NCBI RefSeq assembly: GCF_000022025.1
Contig: NC_011879.1
Coordinates: 310,001 to 374,000 of the forward strand
Direction of reading: 5' to 3'
Length of the DNA: 64,000 nt
Source of the DNA: Pseudarthrobacter chlorophenolicus A6
Lineage (GTDB): Bacteria; Actinomycetota; Actinomycetes; Actinomycetales; Micrococcaceae
Shown here: piece by piece, positions 1 through 7,103 of the stretch
How positions within the stretch are numbered: position 1 is the first letter of the stretch
How the letters are laid out: each line of letters opens with the position of its first letter
Made by a program: the position numbers and the translations under genes
The notes under the pieces: model-generated
Database searches by the model: none
What the model was told of the DNA's origin: nothing
What the model saw: the letters and a program-made list of their open reading frames with translations, nothing else

Positions 1-59
1 CCTTCGACGAGGAGCTTCTGCCACTCGCGGCGAGAGACGTTCAGCTTCCTGCTACGCAC
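1..59 (-). CDS. Partial unknown gene (5' end only)
   Basis: A GTG start at 59 follows the stop codon of the upstream gene by one base and opens a frame that runs to the window edge. The 19 visible residues begin VRSRKLNVSRREWQKL and are basic. There is no separate promoter, so it would be the distal gene of the 61-375 transcript. Nothing can be said about function. Confidence 0.4.
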   Translation of the reverse strand, partial: MRSRKLNVSRREWQKLLVE

Positions 60-60
60 G

Positions 61-375
61 TCAGGCCTCCACGGCGATGAGCTCGCGAACGTCGCAGTTG
101 AGCTCGGCGCCCCAGAGTTTCGGGATGAACCGCCGGATGTCGTCGGCCTCAGGACCTCCGTCCATGCACTCCCCGCTGTTGCGTCGCCGCAGGTAGTCAG
201 CGATGAGTTCCCGGTCTGCATCCTCCCCGTCGACGTCTGGGTCATAGCGGAAATCGCTGAGATGTTGGCGGGACACCAGGTACTCAAAGGCGCGCAGCAC
301 CTGCCGGTCGGTGTCGAAGGGCAGCGCTACTTCGACCTGGCCGACTGAGCGGCGGTTGATGTTGAGGATCTTCAT
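61..375 (-). CDS. Unknown acidic 104-aa protein
   Basis: Not recognised. The start at 375 is chosen because the ACACAT box (383-388) lies exactly 7 nt upstream, as in many other genes here. The ATG at 384 would overlap the box itself. The protein begins MKILNINRRS, has an acidic middle (YDPDVDGEDADRE) and shows no membrane segment or signal peptide. The mRNA is predicted to be leaderless. Confidence 0.7.
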   Translation of the reverse strand: MKILNINRRSVGQVEVALPFDTDRQVLRAFEYLVSRQHLSDFRYDPDVDGEDADRELIADYLRRRNSGECMDGGPEADDIRRFIPKLWGAELNCDVRELIAVEA

Positions 376-382
376 GTGCCCC

Positions 383-413
383 ATGTGTACGGCGGGGCTG
401 GTACGACTCCCCG
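383..413 (-). promoter_or_regulatory. Class A element promoter
   Basis: On the minus strand the -35-like CGGGGAG (413-407) and -10-like ACACAT (388-383) are separated by 18 nt, and ATG 375 follows after 7 nt. Confidence 0.7.
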
Positions 414-415
414 TG

Positions 416-901
416 TCAGGCCGACGCGAGCTGCTCGATCTCGTGTTTGAGTGCCTTGCGGGTGACGTCCAGTTCCGTGGCGTCGAAAAGACCGCCGTTG
501 CCGACCGTACCCAGCGACTTGCGGTATTCGGCTTCGACCATCTCCAGGGCCGCCGGCAGGTGCTTCTCGTATCGGTCCATCCCCCGGTCGCGGAATTCGT
601 ACATGTCCGGGTAGAGCCTTGCCTTTTCGACCTCCCTCAGTCCGGCCTGGTCTACGGCGCGCCAGGCCGTGATGCACAGCTGGGTGCGATCGAAGCTGCC
701 GCGGCCCATCAAACCGTCCGAAGCCTCTTCCTTCCACCGGTTGGAGGCCATTGTGTGGAAAGCGATCTGCTGGACGGCGGCCTCGAAGGTGTCATCTGGC
801 AGCCCTATCAGGTGGACGTGGTCGGGTTCGGCATGAGCGGTTGCGGCGAATTGTCCGCCGGAGGGGACACCGGGCTGAATGCGGGGCTGGGACGAGGTCA
901 T
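416..901 (-). CDS. GGQFA-tagged protein of unknown function
   Basis: A 161-residue protein whose first ~25 residues carry the tag PGVPSGGQFAATAHAEP, shared with the proteins at 47317, 48365 and 52856. The rest is a soluble, mostly helical sequence that I do not recognise. ATG 901 is preferred over ATG 907 because the first residues then match the tag context and the degenerate ACACAG box lies 6 nt upstream. It is monocistronic and independent of the gene at 923-1129. A role in conjugation or plasmid biology is only inferred from the company the tag keeps. Confidence 0.8.
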   Translation of the reverse strand: MTSSQPRIQPGVPSGGQFAATAHAEPDHVHLIGLPDDTFEAAVQQIAFHTMASNRWKEEASDGLMGRGSFDRTQLCITAWRAVDQAGLREVEKARLYPDMYEFRDRGMDRYEKHLPAALEMVEAEYRKSLGTVGNGGLFDATELDVTRKALKHEIEQLASA

Positions 902-907
902 ACTCAT

Positions 908-938
908 CTGTGTGCGGGCCTTTCAGGAGTTGATGAGC
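908..938 (-). promoter_or_regulatory. Degenerate class A promoter
   Basis: CCCGCACACAG on the minus strand lies 6 nt before ATG 901. The -10 core ends in G rather than T and no good CGGTGAG copy sits at the expected -35 position. Confidence 0.45.
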
Positions 939-1129
939 TGGTCACGGAGGGCAACGGCCCTTGCGGTGGGGCGGAACGGCGCCTCAGCGGCCCGGGAAGC
1001 CCTGCCGAGGCGGCCGGGGATGTGGCCCATGCACTTCTCGCAGCACGCCCGCCTCATGCGCTCACGGTGCTGGCGTCGGAGGGCCTTCTTGCGGGCGCCG
1101 ACGGCAGTGGAGCGGAGATTTCGCTTCAC
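923..1129 (-). CDS. Small basic Cys-containing protein
   Basis: A 68-residue, Arg-rich protein starting at GTG 1129, which overlaps the TGA of the preceding gene (GTGA) and has AAGGAGG just upstream. The core ACCEKC followed by MGHIPGRLGRA could be a half zinc site or a nucleic-acid-binding patch. Not recognised. It is translationally coupled to 1126-1437. Confidence 0.55.
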   Translation of the reverse strand: MKRNLRSTAVGARKKALRRQHRERMRRACCEKCMGHIPGRLGRASRAAEAPFRPTARAVALRDQLINS

Positions 1130-1437
1130 CGAGCCTCCTTCTCGAAACTGAACAGCTGCAGCGACGGCGCCTGGGAAGGGGCAGCTTCGGCGGGACGGGT
1201 GCAGGTGGATGCGAGTTCCTCGGGTGTCCACTGGGCCAGACGAATCCCGGACTCGATCAGCTCCTCGCGGAGGCTCTCATGCCAGCCGGATGGCATGTCG
1301 TGGGTGACCAGTTCGGCCTCGCCGGGTTCGAGGTACGTGTATTCCTGGGGGATCTCCCAGGATTCGCTTTCGGTGACAGCGTGGATCGGGATGCGGATCG
1401 TGACGTAGCCAAGCGGCTGGTCGGTGTTGCTGCTCAA
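1126..1437 (-). CDS. Unknown 103-aa acidic protein
   Basis: A TTG start at 1437 is chosen because GCAGGAGGAAG lies 9 nt upstream and the class A promoter is at 1486-1516, giving a short leader. The protein contains TIRIPIHAVTE and an acidic Glu-rich middle (SWEIPQEYTYLEPGEAELV). There is no membrane segment. It is probably cytoplasmic and co-transcribed with the basic protein at 923-1129. Function unknown. Confidence 0.6.
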   Translation of the reverse strand: MSSNTDQPLGYVTIRIPIHAVTESESWEIPQEYTYLEPGEAELVTHDMPSGWHESLREELIESGIRLAQWTPEELASTCTRPAEAAPSQAPSLQLFSFEKEAR

Positions 1438-1478
1438 GGGGGCTTCCTCCTGCTCGGGCCGGCGGGCGGCCGGCTGCT

Positions 1479-1862
1479 TCACTGCATGTGTGCGGCAGGA
1501 GCCAGCGCAGTGCCCGCCTCCAACTGCCGGACGTAGTGGTCCAGGAACACGGGAGGGAACGCTGCAGCGTCGGCAGTGACTGACCATTGCAGCCAGAAGG
1601 CGGCGGCCATTCGCGCCCAGCCCTCGGTCATTGGTTCGGGCCGGATCAGTTCACGCGGGTACCCCTGGCGGACGGAACGATCGCCCAGATACCGGCTGAT
1701 CTTGATCCGGTCGATCCGGGCCGTCCCCGGGGGTGTCGCCCAGAGGTGCTTGCCGTCGGTTTCGAAGGCGTGCCCGTTGAGTGTGAAGTGCACCGGTTCG
1801 GGCAGCGCCGGCCGGGTGCGGTGGTAGCCGCGGCGCCGCTCCTGCGCAATCGGACTACCCAT
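1479..1862 (-). CDS. Unknown 127-aa protein
   Basis: Starts at ATG 1862, overlapping the TAG stop of the small membrane protein gene upstream (ATGGGTAG). It has a basic N-terminus (QERRRGYHRTRP) and aromatic-rich segments such as AAAFWLQWSV near residues 85-100. No recognised domain or membrane helix. It is the distal gene of the operon beginning at 3578. Confidence 0.6.
   Translation of the reverse strand: MGSPIAQERRRGYHRTRPALPEPVHFTLNGHAFETDGKHLWATPPGTARIDRIKISRYLGDRSVRQGYPRELIRPEPMTEGWARMAAAFWLQWSVTADAAAFPPVFLDHYVRQLEAGTALAPAAHMQ
1486..1516 (-). promoter_or_regulatory. Class A element promoter, inside the 3' end of the upstream gene
   Basis: -35 CGGGCAC (1516-1510), 18-nt spacer and ACACAT (1491-1486) on the minus strand, within the last codons of the 1479-1862 gene. 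It would transcribe 1437-923 separately. Confidence 0.7.
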
Positions 1863-1992
1863 CGCGGCGGCCCCTTGCCGGCTTGACCCGCTCGGAGTGG
1901 CGGACGGCGGCGAAGACGGCCCCCACGATCAGGAGCAGCAGCATGGAACCGAGATGGTCCATGGCGAGGCAGAAATCCAGCAGTTCAAGCAT
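1855..1992 (-). CDS. Small single-pass membrane protein
   Basis: A 45-residue gene with both ends overlapping its neighbours: ATG 1992 sits inside the 3' end of the upstream gene (ATGCTTGA) and its TAG overlaps the next start. Residues 16-30 (SMLLLLIVGAVFAAV) form one transmembrane helix followed by a basic tail (RHSERVKPARGRR), predicting an N-out/C-in topology. The overlap pattern supports it as real. Function unknown. Confidence 0.6.
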   Translation of the reverse strand: MLELLDFCLAMDHLGSMLLLLIVGAVFAAVRHSERVKPARGRRDG

Positions 1993-2635
1993 CGGAGCGG
2001 ACCCGGCTGATCCCGTTGGCCGCGTCGTGTGCGTCGGCAGCCTTCAAAGCGGCCTCCGCCTCGGCGTATTCGATCTCGGTCCATTCGGACGGATGCCCGC
2101 GCAGGTCGTCATAGAAGTCGACCGTCGCTTGGGCGGCGGCGATGATTCTCGCCTCGTCCGCCTCGCCCTGGGCCGAAATGGTGGCAGGGTCGAAGACCTT
2201 CCCGTCGCGAGATGCTGCCTGGCAGGCGTCAAAGATCAGCTTTGCCCGGGCCTGAGTCATCCCCGTGGTTTTTTCGAAGAAGTCCTCCATGACGAATTCG
2301 TTCCGCAGCCGCTGCTTATTCCAGGGGTTGTCGTCCTTGGGGTCCTCGGTCGAGCCCCAGATGAATGTCTGCTCCGCGGTGGCCTCAGTAGCCTGGAGGA
2401 TCCGATGGATGGCGGCGTTCTCCCGCATGGTCATCATGCAGGGCGTGCAGATGTGCAGCTCGAGGCGCTCACCGCCGAACACAGGGTCGAAGGTTGTGGA
2501 ACCGTAGTGGCCGTGGGTGGTGAAGATGTTGGCGTCGTAGGGGACGTCTGGATCGCCGTCGACGCGCTCCAGCGGCCTCAGGCAGGCAGCGCAGGGCAGT
2601 GTGGTGTTCAGGACTGCAGGGGTACTGCCGGTCAT
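1985..2635 (-). CDS. Unknown 216-aa protein with paired cysteines
   Basis: The N-terminal half contains two CxxC pairs, PCAACLRP near residue 14 and ICTPCMMT near residue 62, bracketing a His-rich loop (TTHGHYGSTTF). This looks like a structural zinc-binding domain. The C-terminal half is Ala-rich and helical. The start overlaps the end of the metallophosphoesterase gene by 4 bp (ATGA), so the two are translationally coupled. I do not recognise the family. Confidence 0.65.
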   Translation of the reverse strand: MTGSTPAVLNTTLPCAACLRPLERVDGDPDVPYDANIFTTHGHYGSTTFDPVFGGERLELHICTPCMMTMRENAAIHRILQATEATAEQTFIWGSTEDPKDDNPWNKQRLRNEFVMEDFFEKTTGMTQARAKLIFDACQAASRDGKVFDPATISAQGEADEARIIAAAQATVDFYDDLRGHPSEWTEIEYAEAEAALKAADAHDAANGISRVRSDA

Positions 2636-3222
2636 CGTGCTCCGATCAATTCGTGGTCTACTGCTACACGTGCGTCGATGAACTGGCCGAGCTCATCGAA
2701 GGAGACAGGACGCTGCCAGGCGTCGAACCCGACGTTGATTTGACGGCCATTCACCTTCCAGGCTTTGTGGACGTGCCCGTGTAGCAGCCACAGGCCCTCG
2801 TCCCGGAGGCGCCACTGGTTGTAGCGGTCCTCCCGGTCGATGCCGTCCCCGGAATACGGGAAGTGGGAGAGCACGACGTTGCGGTCCCCGATGCGCCGGC
2901 TGGCAGCCATCTGCACGGAGGCGAAGACGTCGAGATATTTGCGGAAGTGCCGGTGGGCGTCCGAATAGAGCGGGTGGACCGGATCGTGGTTGCCGGCGAC
3001 CAGGTGCTTGGTGCCCGGCAGCTTCCTGAGCAGCTCCAGGGCCGGCTTGGGGTTGGAAGATGCCAGGTCACCGAGGATCCAGACGGAGTCCTTTTTGGTG
3101 ACGTTCTCCACCCACTGCTGGGCGAAAAAGTCGTCATGGTCCGCGGTGGATTGGAACCCGCGGTCCGCAGCAACAACGGCGTGTCCCACGTGAGGGTCAC
3201 TCGTGGCCAGGACGGTTGTCAT
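2632..3222 (-). CDS. Calcineurin-like metallophosphoesterase
   Basis: 196 residues with the metal-binding motifs of the calcineurin-like phosphoesterase fold in order: SDPHVGH at the N-terminus (D-x-H), LGDLA near residue 51, GNHDP near residue 77 and the terminal HGHVH near residue 149. A binuclear metal centre hydrolysing phosphodiesters or phosphomonoesters is expected. The substrate cannot be told; small members of this type act on nucleotides or nucleic-acid ends. It overlaps its neighbours by 4 bp on both sides, within the operon starting at 3578. Confidence 0.85.
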   Translation of the reverse strand: MTTVLATSDPHVGHAVVAADRGFQSTADHDDFFAQQWVENVTKKDSVWILGDLASSNPKPALELLRKLPGTKHLVAGNHDPVHPLYSDAHRHFRKYLDVFASVQMAASRRIGDRNVVLSHFPYSGDGIDREDRYNQWRLRDEGLWLLHGHVHKAWKVNGRQINVGFDAWQRPVSFDELGQFIDARVAVDHELIGAR

Positions 3223-3578
3223 TGCGGTCCCTCCATCTCCAGTGCTTTCCGCAGTTCCTCCGTGACCTGACTGAAGTCACAGGAGATCACGGCACCGTGC
3301 TCCAGCAGGTCCTCCATGGAGGCGAGGATCTCTTCAACTTTCTGCAGTCGGGCAGCCATGGCCGGGACGACGGTAAACGCGGCGGCTACGAACCGGGCGG
3401 TCCTTTCGTCTTCACCAAAGCTGACGTTGTTCCTGCCGTAGCGTTCACTGGCGAGGCCGGGGATCAGCCACTGCTTGCTGTCGTGGCGGCCCAAGTGATC
3501 GTCGATGACCTCGACATGGTGCGGGCCTGGAGTAGCGGCGGTGTGGAGGTCAACAATGGTCTGGAGGGAATCGCTCAT
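3219..3578 (-). CDS. Small Ea22-like protein
   Basis: 119 residues. An early TAATPGPHHVEV segment and a later ERTARFVAAAFTVVPAMAARLQKVEEIL helix match the general pattern of phage Ea22/Ead-like proteins (A-x-PGP-W ... FIAAA...P..L...E). That is a resemblance from memory, not a proven homology. The start at 3578 is exactly 7 nt after ACACAT, so the operon mRNA is predicted to be leaderless. It leads 3578-1479. The protein at 4640-5575 shares the early PGP motif. Confidence 0.65.
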   Translation of the reverse strand: MSDSLQTIVDLHTAATPGPHHVEVIDDHLGRHDSKQWLIPGLASERYGRNNVSFGEDERTARFVAAAFTVVPAMAARLQKVEEILASMEDLLEHGAVISCDFSQVTEELRKALEMEGPQ

Positions 3579-3585
3579 GGGCCTT

Positions 3586-3616
3586 ATGTGTGCGGCGCAT
3601 CATCCTGCTCTGCCCG
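3586..3616 (-). promoter_or_regulatory. Class A element promoter
   Basis: -35 CGGGCAG (3616-3610), 18 nt, ACACAT (3591-3586), then 7 nt to ATG 3578. This is one of the best matches in the window, with CGGCGGGCAG identical to the -35 region at 5613. Confidence 0.8.
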
Positions 3617-3680
3617 CCGTTCCCCCAGGGACCAGCCTCCGGTGCTACTTTTGACCAACATCACTGACGATGGAGGACAC

Positions 3681-3953
3681 ATGGGGTTTTTCACGCGCAG
3701 GCTCATTCCACGCAAAGTACGGCGGCTGGCTCACCCGGTACGGGCCGTGAAGCGGGCGGTCACACCGAAACCGGTCAAGAAGGCGCTGCGTGCCGTGAGT
3801 ACGGTGCGGAGCCCGATTCGTGCAGCAGGTTACGCAGCTGAGAGGGCTGTGTTCTCCAAGCCGAAGCCGGCCCCCAAGCCCACGTACCGTCACGGCCACT
3901 GCCCGACTGCACACCGGTCCTACGACGCGATGCGGAAGTGCCGGAAGGGCTGA
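3681..3953 (+). CDS. Small basic protein with Cys/His tail
   Basis: A 90-residue, strongly basic protein (GFFTRRLIPRKVRRLAHPV), with start ATG 3681 preceded by TGGAGG. Its C-terminus, HGHCPTAHRSYDAMRKCRKG, has two Cys and three His residues that could form a small metal site. It is a lone plus-strand gene between two minus-strand operons. The upstream GGTGCTACTTTTGACC has no class A motif. Possibly nucleic-acid binding. Confidence 0.6.
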   Translation: MGFFTRRLIPRKVRRLAHPVRAVKRAVTPKPVKKALRAVSTVRSPIRAAGYAAERAVFSKPKPAPKPTYRHGHCPTAHRSYDAMRKCRKG

Positions 3954-3973
3954 GCCCTTCGGGATTCCGCCAG

Positions 3974-4177
3974 CTATGCGGCCTTCGGGAGCGTGGATGG
4001 TTCCGGCGCGATGAAGGCCACCGGAGCGGTTTCGTCCACTGACGCTTCCTGCTCGGCGGCGATGAGTCCGGCGACTTCCTGGCGGCGGAGGATCTGGGCG
4101 CCGTGAACGAAAGCCCAGGCGATGTAGAGACCGATGAGCCAGGCAACGATGATTGTGGCGGGGAGAAGCGGGTTCAT
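3974..4177 (-). CDS. Small membrane protein
   Basis: 67 residues with one N-terminal transmembrane helix (residues 5-25, LPATIIVAWLIGLYIAWAF) and a cytoplasmic or extracytoplasmic acidic tail. It overlaps the upstream gene by 4 bp (ATGA) and is the last gene of the 5575-3974 operon. Function unknown. Confidence 0.65.
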   Translation of the reverse strand: MNPLLPATIIVAWLIGLYIAWAFVHGAQILRRQEVAGLIAAEQEASVDETAPVAFIAPEPSTLPKAA

Positions 4178-4419
4178 GGCGTGTCGCTTTCTGTTGTCGA
4201 GCTGTTGGGACGAGCATCAGTGCGGATTGTGCCCGGCTTGTTCTTTCCAGGGCGCATGAGAGCGGCGTAGTGCGGTGCCACACTGGCTTCGTAGTCGGCC
4301 CGCAGTTTGTTGAGCTTGGCTGTGTGGCGGCGGTCGATGACGATGATGGCAATGAAGTACCCGGCGACTGCTACTCCGGCGAGGACGGCAGCTAGTACCC
4401 GCAAGGCTTCCGGATTCAC
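4174..4419 (-). CDS. Small membrane protein
   Basis: 81 residues with one hydrophobic helix (residues 8-27, LAAVLAGVAVAGYFIAIIVI) followed by a basic amphipathic stretch (DRRHTAKLNKLRADYEAS). It shares 4-bp overlaps with both neighbours. Two adjacent single-pass proteins in one operon suggest a small membrane complex. Function unknown. Confidence 0.65.
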   Translation of the reverse strand: MNPEALRVLAAVLAGVAVAGYFIAIIVIDRRHTAKLNKLRADYEASVAPHYAALMRPGKNKPGTIRTDARPNSSTTESDTP

Positions 4420-4643
4420 ACTGGCCGCCTATCCCGCTTCTGCAATTCACGGGCCACGGCGATGATCAGCTCCTTGTAAGTCGCCGTTTCAACTTTCGTG
4501 ATGTACTTCTTGCGGCGCCGGCCGCGGGGTGTGGACACCCGAAGTACGGCGAGGCGGTTGAGTTTGCGTTCCTGAAACCGTCGGGCATTGTCCCGCAAGG
4601 GGTTGCCGCCAGAGGACGGGATGGTCTTCGCCCCGCGGCTCAT
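4416..4643 (-). CDS. Small basic protein
   Basis: 75 residues, very rich in Arg/Lys (STPRGRRRKKYITKVET), with no membrane segment; probably binds nucleic acid or acidic lipid. The start overlaps the stop of the upstream 311-aa gene by 4 bp. Not recognised. Confidence 0.6.
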   Translation of the reverse strand: MSRGAKTIPSSGGNPLRDNARRFQERKLNRLAVLRVSTPRGRRRKKYITKVETATYKELIIAVARELQKRDRRPV

Positions 4644-5575
4644 CGGTTCGCCTCCGCGACTGGCAGGGCAGAGCCGGAGAAGTAGCAGCGGGCAGGGTGA
4701 AGGATGTCCTTCTCGGCCTGCTCGCTGCCGAGATAGTTGTCTATGGCCGTTCCGTTGAGGGCGGCTTTGACGGCACCCGAGGCGAACGAAACGCTGCGCA
4801 GCATTTCCTCATGGCGGATATAGTCCTCATCCGTGGGACCGCACGTGTCGATCCCCTGGAGGAGCTCGTCGAGGTATTCGGTCACCTCGGTGACCCGGTG
4901 GACCGTGTCCGCGGCGTCCTCCAGCTTCCGGTGCGCGGTGGCACTGCCTTCGCCGTTGACGTCGGCGCGCTTCATCTCCTGCCGGGCGGTCGTGGTCGCG
5001 TGGGCGAGGTCGGCTTCGACCCCGCGGATCCGGGCAATGAGGGCAAGGACGGTGTCGGCGCTGGCGGCAGCGAGGTGCTGGGCGATGGGGCTGCGGACGT
5101 CGACGATGTTCCCGCGGTGGATCCCCTCGTGATCCCGTTTCGTGTCGTCGGGCAGTCCGCGGTGGCGTGCCACCTCATACACGACCAGGTCCCTGACCGG
5201 CTGCTTGACGTTCCGCTCATCGGTGACGGTGAGGCGGGAGTCGGTATTGGCGACTTCGTAATCCTCGTCAGCCCAGAGCCACTCACGCAGGTACCGTTCC
5301 TTGACGTCCTCGGCCAAGGTGCCGAAACAGTCTTCGAGCCCGCGTATGTATTCTCGGGCCTCGAACGAATCACGTTCCCGGTCGACGGGGCAGTGGCCGA
5401 GGACCTCGACCCGGCCCAGGCGCGGCACGATGCAGCTCAGCGAGGGCTCTTCGTAGTCGGTGTTGCCGCGCCAGAACCACGGGCCGGGGGCCATGGCGGC
5501 GGCGGCACGTGCGGTCGCTTCGAGAGCGTCAAGATCCAATGCGGTGGCGGCTGGCGCGGCAGCGGTATCAGTCAT
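4640..5575 (-). CDS. Ea22-like 311-aa protein
   Basis: Leads the 5575-3974 operon. Near residue 30 it has AAMAPGPWFWRG, and a later long helical segment (ADTVLALIARIRGVEADLAHA) resembles the phage Ea22/Ead family arrangement. A central region with TVTDERNVKQPVRDLVVYEVARHRG is unassigned. The C-terminus contains a run of acidic helices. Start 5575 is exactly 7 nt after ACACAT; the alternative ATG 5584 would lie within the box. A regulatory or accessory role is inferred only. Confidence 0.7.
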   Translation of the reverse strand: MTDTAAAPAATALDLDALEATARAAAAMAPGPWFWRGNTDYEEPSLSCIVPRLGRVEVLGHCPVDRERDSFEAREYIRGLEDCFGTLAEDVKERYLREWLWADEDYEVANTDSRLTVTDERNVKQPVRDLVVYEVARHRGLPDDTKRDHEGIHRGNIVDVRSPIAQHLAAASADTVLALIARIRGVEADLAHATTTARQEMKRADVNGEGSATAHRKLEDAADTVHRVTEVTEYLDELLQGIDTCGPTDEDYIRHEEMLRSVSFASGAVKAALNGTAIDNYLGSEQAEKDILHPARCYFSGSALPVAEANR

Positions 5576-5582
5576 GGCTGTC

Positions 5583-5613
5583 ATGTGTGCGGCAGCCGGC
5601 GGGTCACTGCCCG
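5583..5613 (-). promoter_or_regulatory. Class A element promoter
   Basis: -35 CGGGCAG (5613-5607), 18 nt, ACACAT (5588-5583), then 7 nt to ATG 5575. Confidence 0.8.
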
Positions 5614-5942
5614 CCGGCGCGGGCTTTTGCCCGGGCTTCCTGCCACTGGGCGTAGGTGGCGCCGTTCGGCATCACCGTGTCCGGAAGGGACCTCGCGTGG
5701 CGGCAGGCTTCCTCCAGTGTGAACCGGCAGCGGACCAGGAAGTCATCGTCGTAGCTGGAGGGCAATGGCTCCCATTCCCAGTCGGTGCCGTTCCAGCATT
5801 CGCCCATCCAGATCACGGCCCACGTGTCACCACCGCACCAGCGGACGTATACCCTGAAATGGCGGGTGTCCGGGTTGCTGCGGTCCGTGCCGGTGGGTGT
5901 GAAGACGAACTCGGTTGCATGGGAGAGCAGGTCGGACATCAT
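5604..5942 (-). CDS. Unknown 112-aa Trp-rich protein
   Basis: Starts at ATG 5942 with a 4-bp overlap to the upstream gene. The middle is aromatic (VRWCGGDTWAVIWMGECW). No known domain recognised. Cytoplasmic. It is the second gene of the 6451-5604 operon. Confidence 0.6.
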   Translation of the reverse strand: MMSDLLSHATEFVFTPTGTDRSNPDTRHFRVYVRWCGGDTWAVIWMGECWNGTDWEWEPLPSSYDDDFLVRCRFTLEEACRHARSLPDTVMPNGATYAQWQEARAKARAGGQ

Positions 5943-6451
5943 GATGCGTCCTGGTTCTTCAGCGGGGCTACGGTGACCTTCGCGCGCCAACCGAGGTAGG
6001 CCTGCAGATCGGTGTGCGGGTGCGGCAGATAACGGACGTCGCCGGGCCAGTTGCCTCGGGCCTCCTCGATCTCGGTCAGCGGTGTCCCGGCGGTGAGGCG
6101 GTCGTAGGCTTCCTGAGGGTAGGCGAGGGCGCTGACGAGTACGCCGGTGAAGTCCATGACGCCGCCGCGGGCGGAGTCCAGGATCATGTGCTGGAACTCA
6201 AAGGACGCGAGCATGCACCGGTGACGGTCCGCATCCTCGAAGCCGGGCGGGGCGTAGACCCTGGCCTCGAAGCGTGAAAGCCCACGATCGTGGTCGGCGT
6301 TGAAGTCAGCACCCTTCAGTGTCACGGCCTGGAATGACTCGGCCCAGCGGCCGCGCTGGACTGCCGAGCTGAGGTGGGGGACCGGTTCAAGCCGGATCCA
6401 GATGCGGTAGTCACCCGGGCCGGTAAGGCTGAGCATGGAGGGGCTTGTCAT
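5939..6451 (-). CDS. Unknown 170-aa protein
   Basis: Start ATG 6451 lies 7 nt after ACACAT. The sequence has a beta-rich N-terminus (GDYRIWIRLEPVPHL), followed by FEARVYAPPGFEDADRHR and a Trp-containing C-terminus. No membrane segment. Not recognised. It leads a two-gene operon with 5604-5942. Confidence 0.65.
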   Translation of the reverse strand: MTSPSMLSLTGPGDYRIWIRLEPVPHLSSAVQRGRWAESFQAVTLKGADFNADHDRGLSRFEARVYAPPGFEDADRHRCMLASFEFQHMILDSARGGVMDFTGVLVSALAYPQEAYDRLTAGTPLTEIEEARGNWPGDVRYLPHPHTDLQAYLGWRAKVTVAPLKNQDAS

Positions 6452-6458
6452 TGCCGTC

Positions 6459-6489
6459 ATGTGTGCGGAGGTGACGCGCCAGCTCACCG
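6459..6489 (-). promoter_or_regulatory. Class A element promoter
   Basis: -35 CGGTGAG (6489-6483), 18 nt, ACACAT (6464-6459), 7 nt to ATG 6451. Confidence 0.8.
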
Positions 6490-6490
6490 G

Positions 6491-7039
6491 TTACCTGCGG
6501 ATGGCGAGTTCCTTGTCTTCTTTGTCCACGAGGATGATCTGGCCGGCGGCTGAGGTGCCGTGGATCAGTGCCCCGTTGAAGATTGCAGGGTTGGTCTCAT
6601 TGGACGTCACCTGGAAGCCCTTGTTGGTCAGCTTCTGCAGCTCGCTGGCCTGGATGTCGGTGAGGTCCACCCTGTAGCGGTCCTTGGCCCAGGCAATGAA
6701 CTCACCGTTCTTGTCCGATGTCTTGGCGCCCTGGGCCAAGCCCACGAAGTTGGGGACTGAGTCTCCGGTGCCGGCTGTGAGATTCATGGCGCCTGACCCG
6801 AGGATGGGAAGGACGAGCAGCAGTCCAGCGGCCCAGAACGACCGTTTCGCCCAGGTCGCTGGAAGCCGGGATTTGTCCACCCGCCGGATCACGTAGATGA
6901 CGATCCCAGCGGCCAGTGCCAGGAACCAGCCCCCGCTGAGGAGGATGCCGATGAGGGAGTCATAGGCGGGGTTGTGGAACTGCGTCAGATTGGCGTAATC
7001 AAAGGACCCGGCGGGGTCTTGTGCGGTGGGCAGGCTCAT
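6491..7039 (-). CDS. Two-pass membrane protein with extracellular-type tail
   Basis: 182 residues. Two hydrophobic helices (about residues 28-50 and 66-85) are followed by a ~95-residue soluble domain containing AKDRYRVDLTDIQASEL and ILVDKEDKELAIRR. It lies next to the secreted protein and PBP genes, so a cell-envelope role in conjugation is plausible. The start ATG 7039 has TAGGAG upstream, and a TACGCAT box lies at 7073-7079. Function unknown. Confidence 0.65.
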   Translation of the reverse strand: MSLPTAQDPAGSFDYANLTQFHNPAYDSLIGILLSGGWFLALAAGIVIYVIRRVDKSRLPATWAKRSFWAAGLLLVLPILGSGAMNLTAGTGDSVPNFVGLAQGAKTSDKNGEFIAWAKDRYRVDLTDIQASELQKLTNKGFQVTSNETNPAIFNGALIHGTSAAGQIILVDKEDKELAIRR

Positions 7040-7072
7040 GGTCCGTTTTCTCCTAGTCGTTCACCGGCACAC

Positions 7073-7079
7073 ATGCGTA
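7073..7079 (-). promoter_or_regulatory. Class C box TCTACGCATGT
   Basis: The minus strand reads TTCTACGCATGT upstream of ATG 7039, with a ~27-nt leader containing a Shine-Dalgarno site. The same 11-mer pattern occurs before five other genes. Confidence 0.55.
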
Positions 7080-7103
7080 GAACCGGTGTTTTCCCTCGAC
7101 GGG

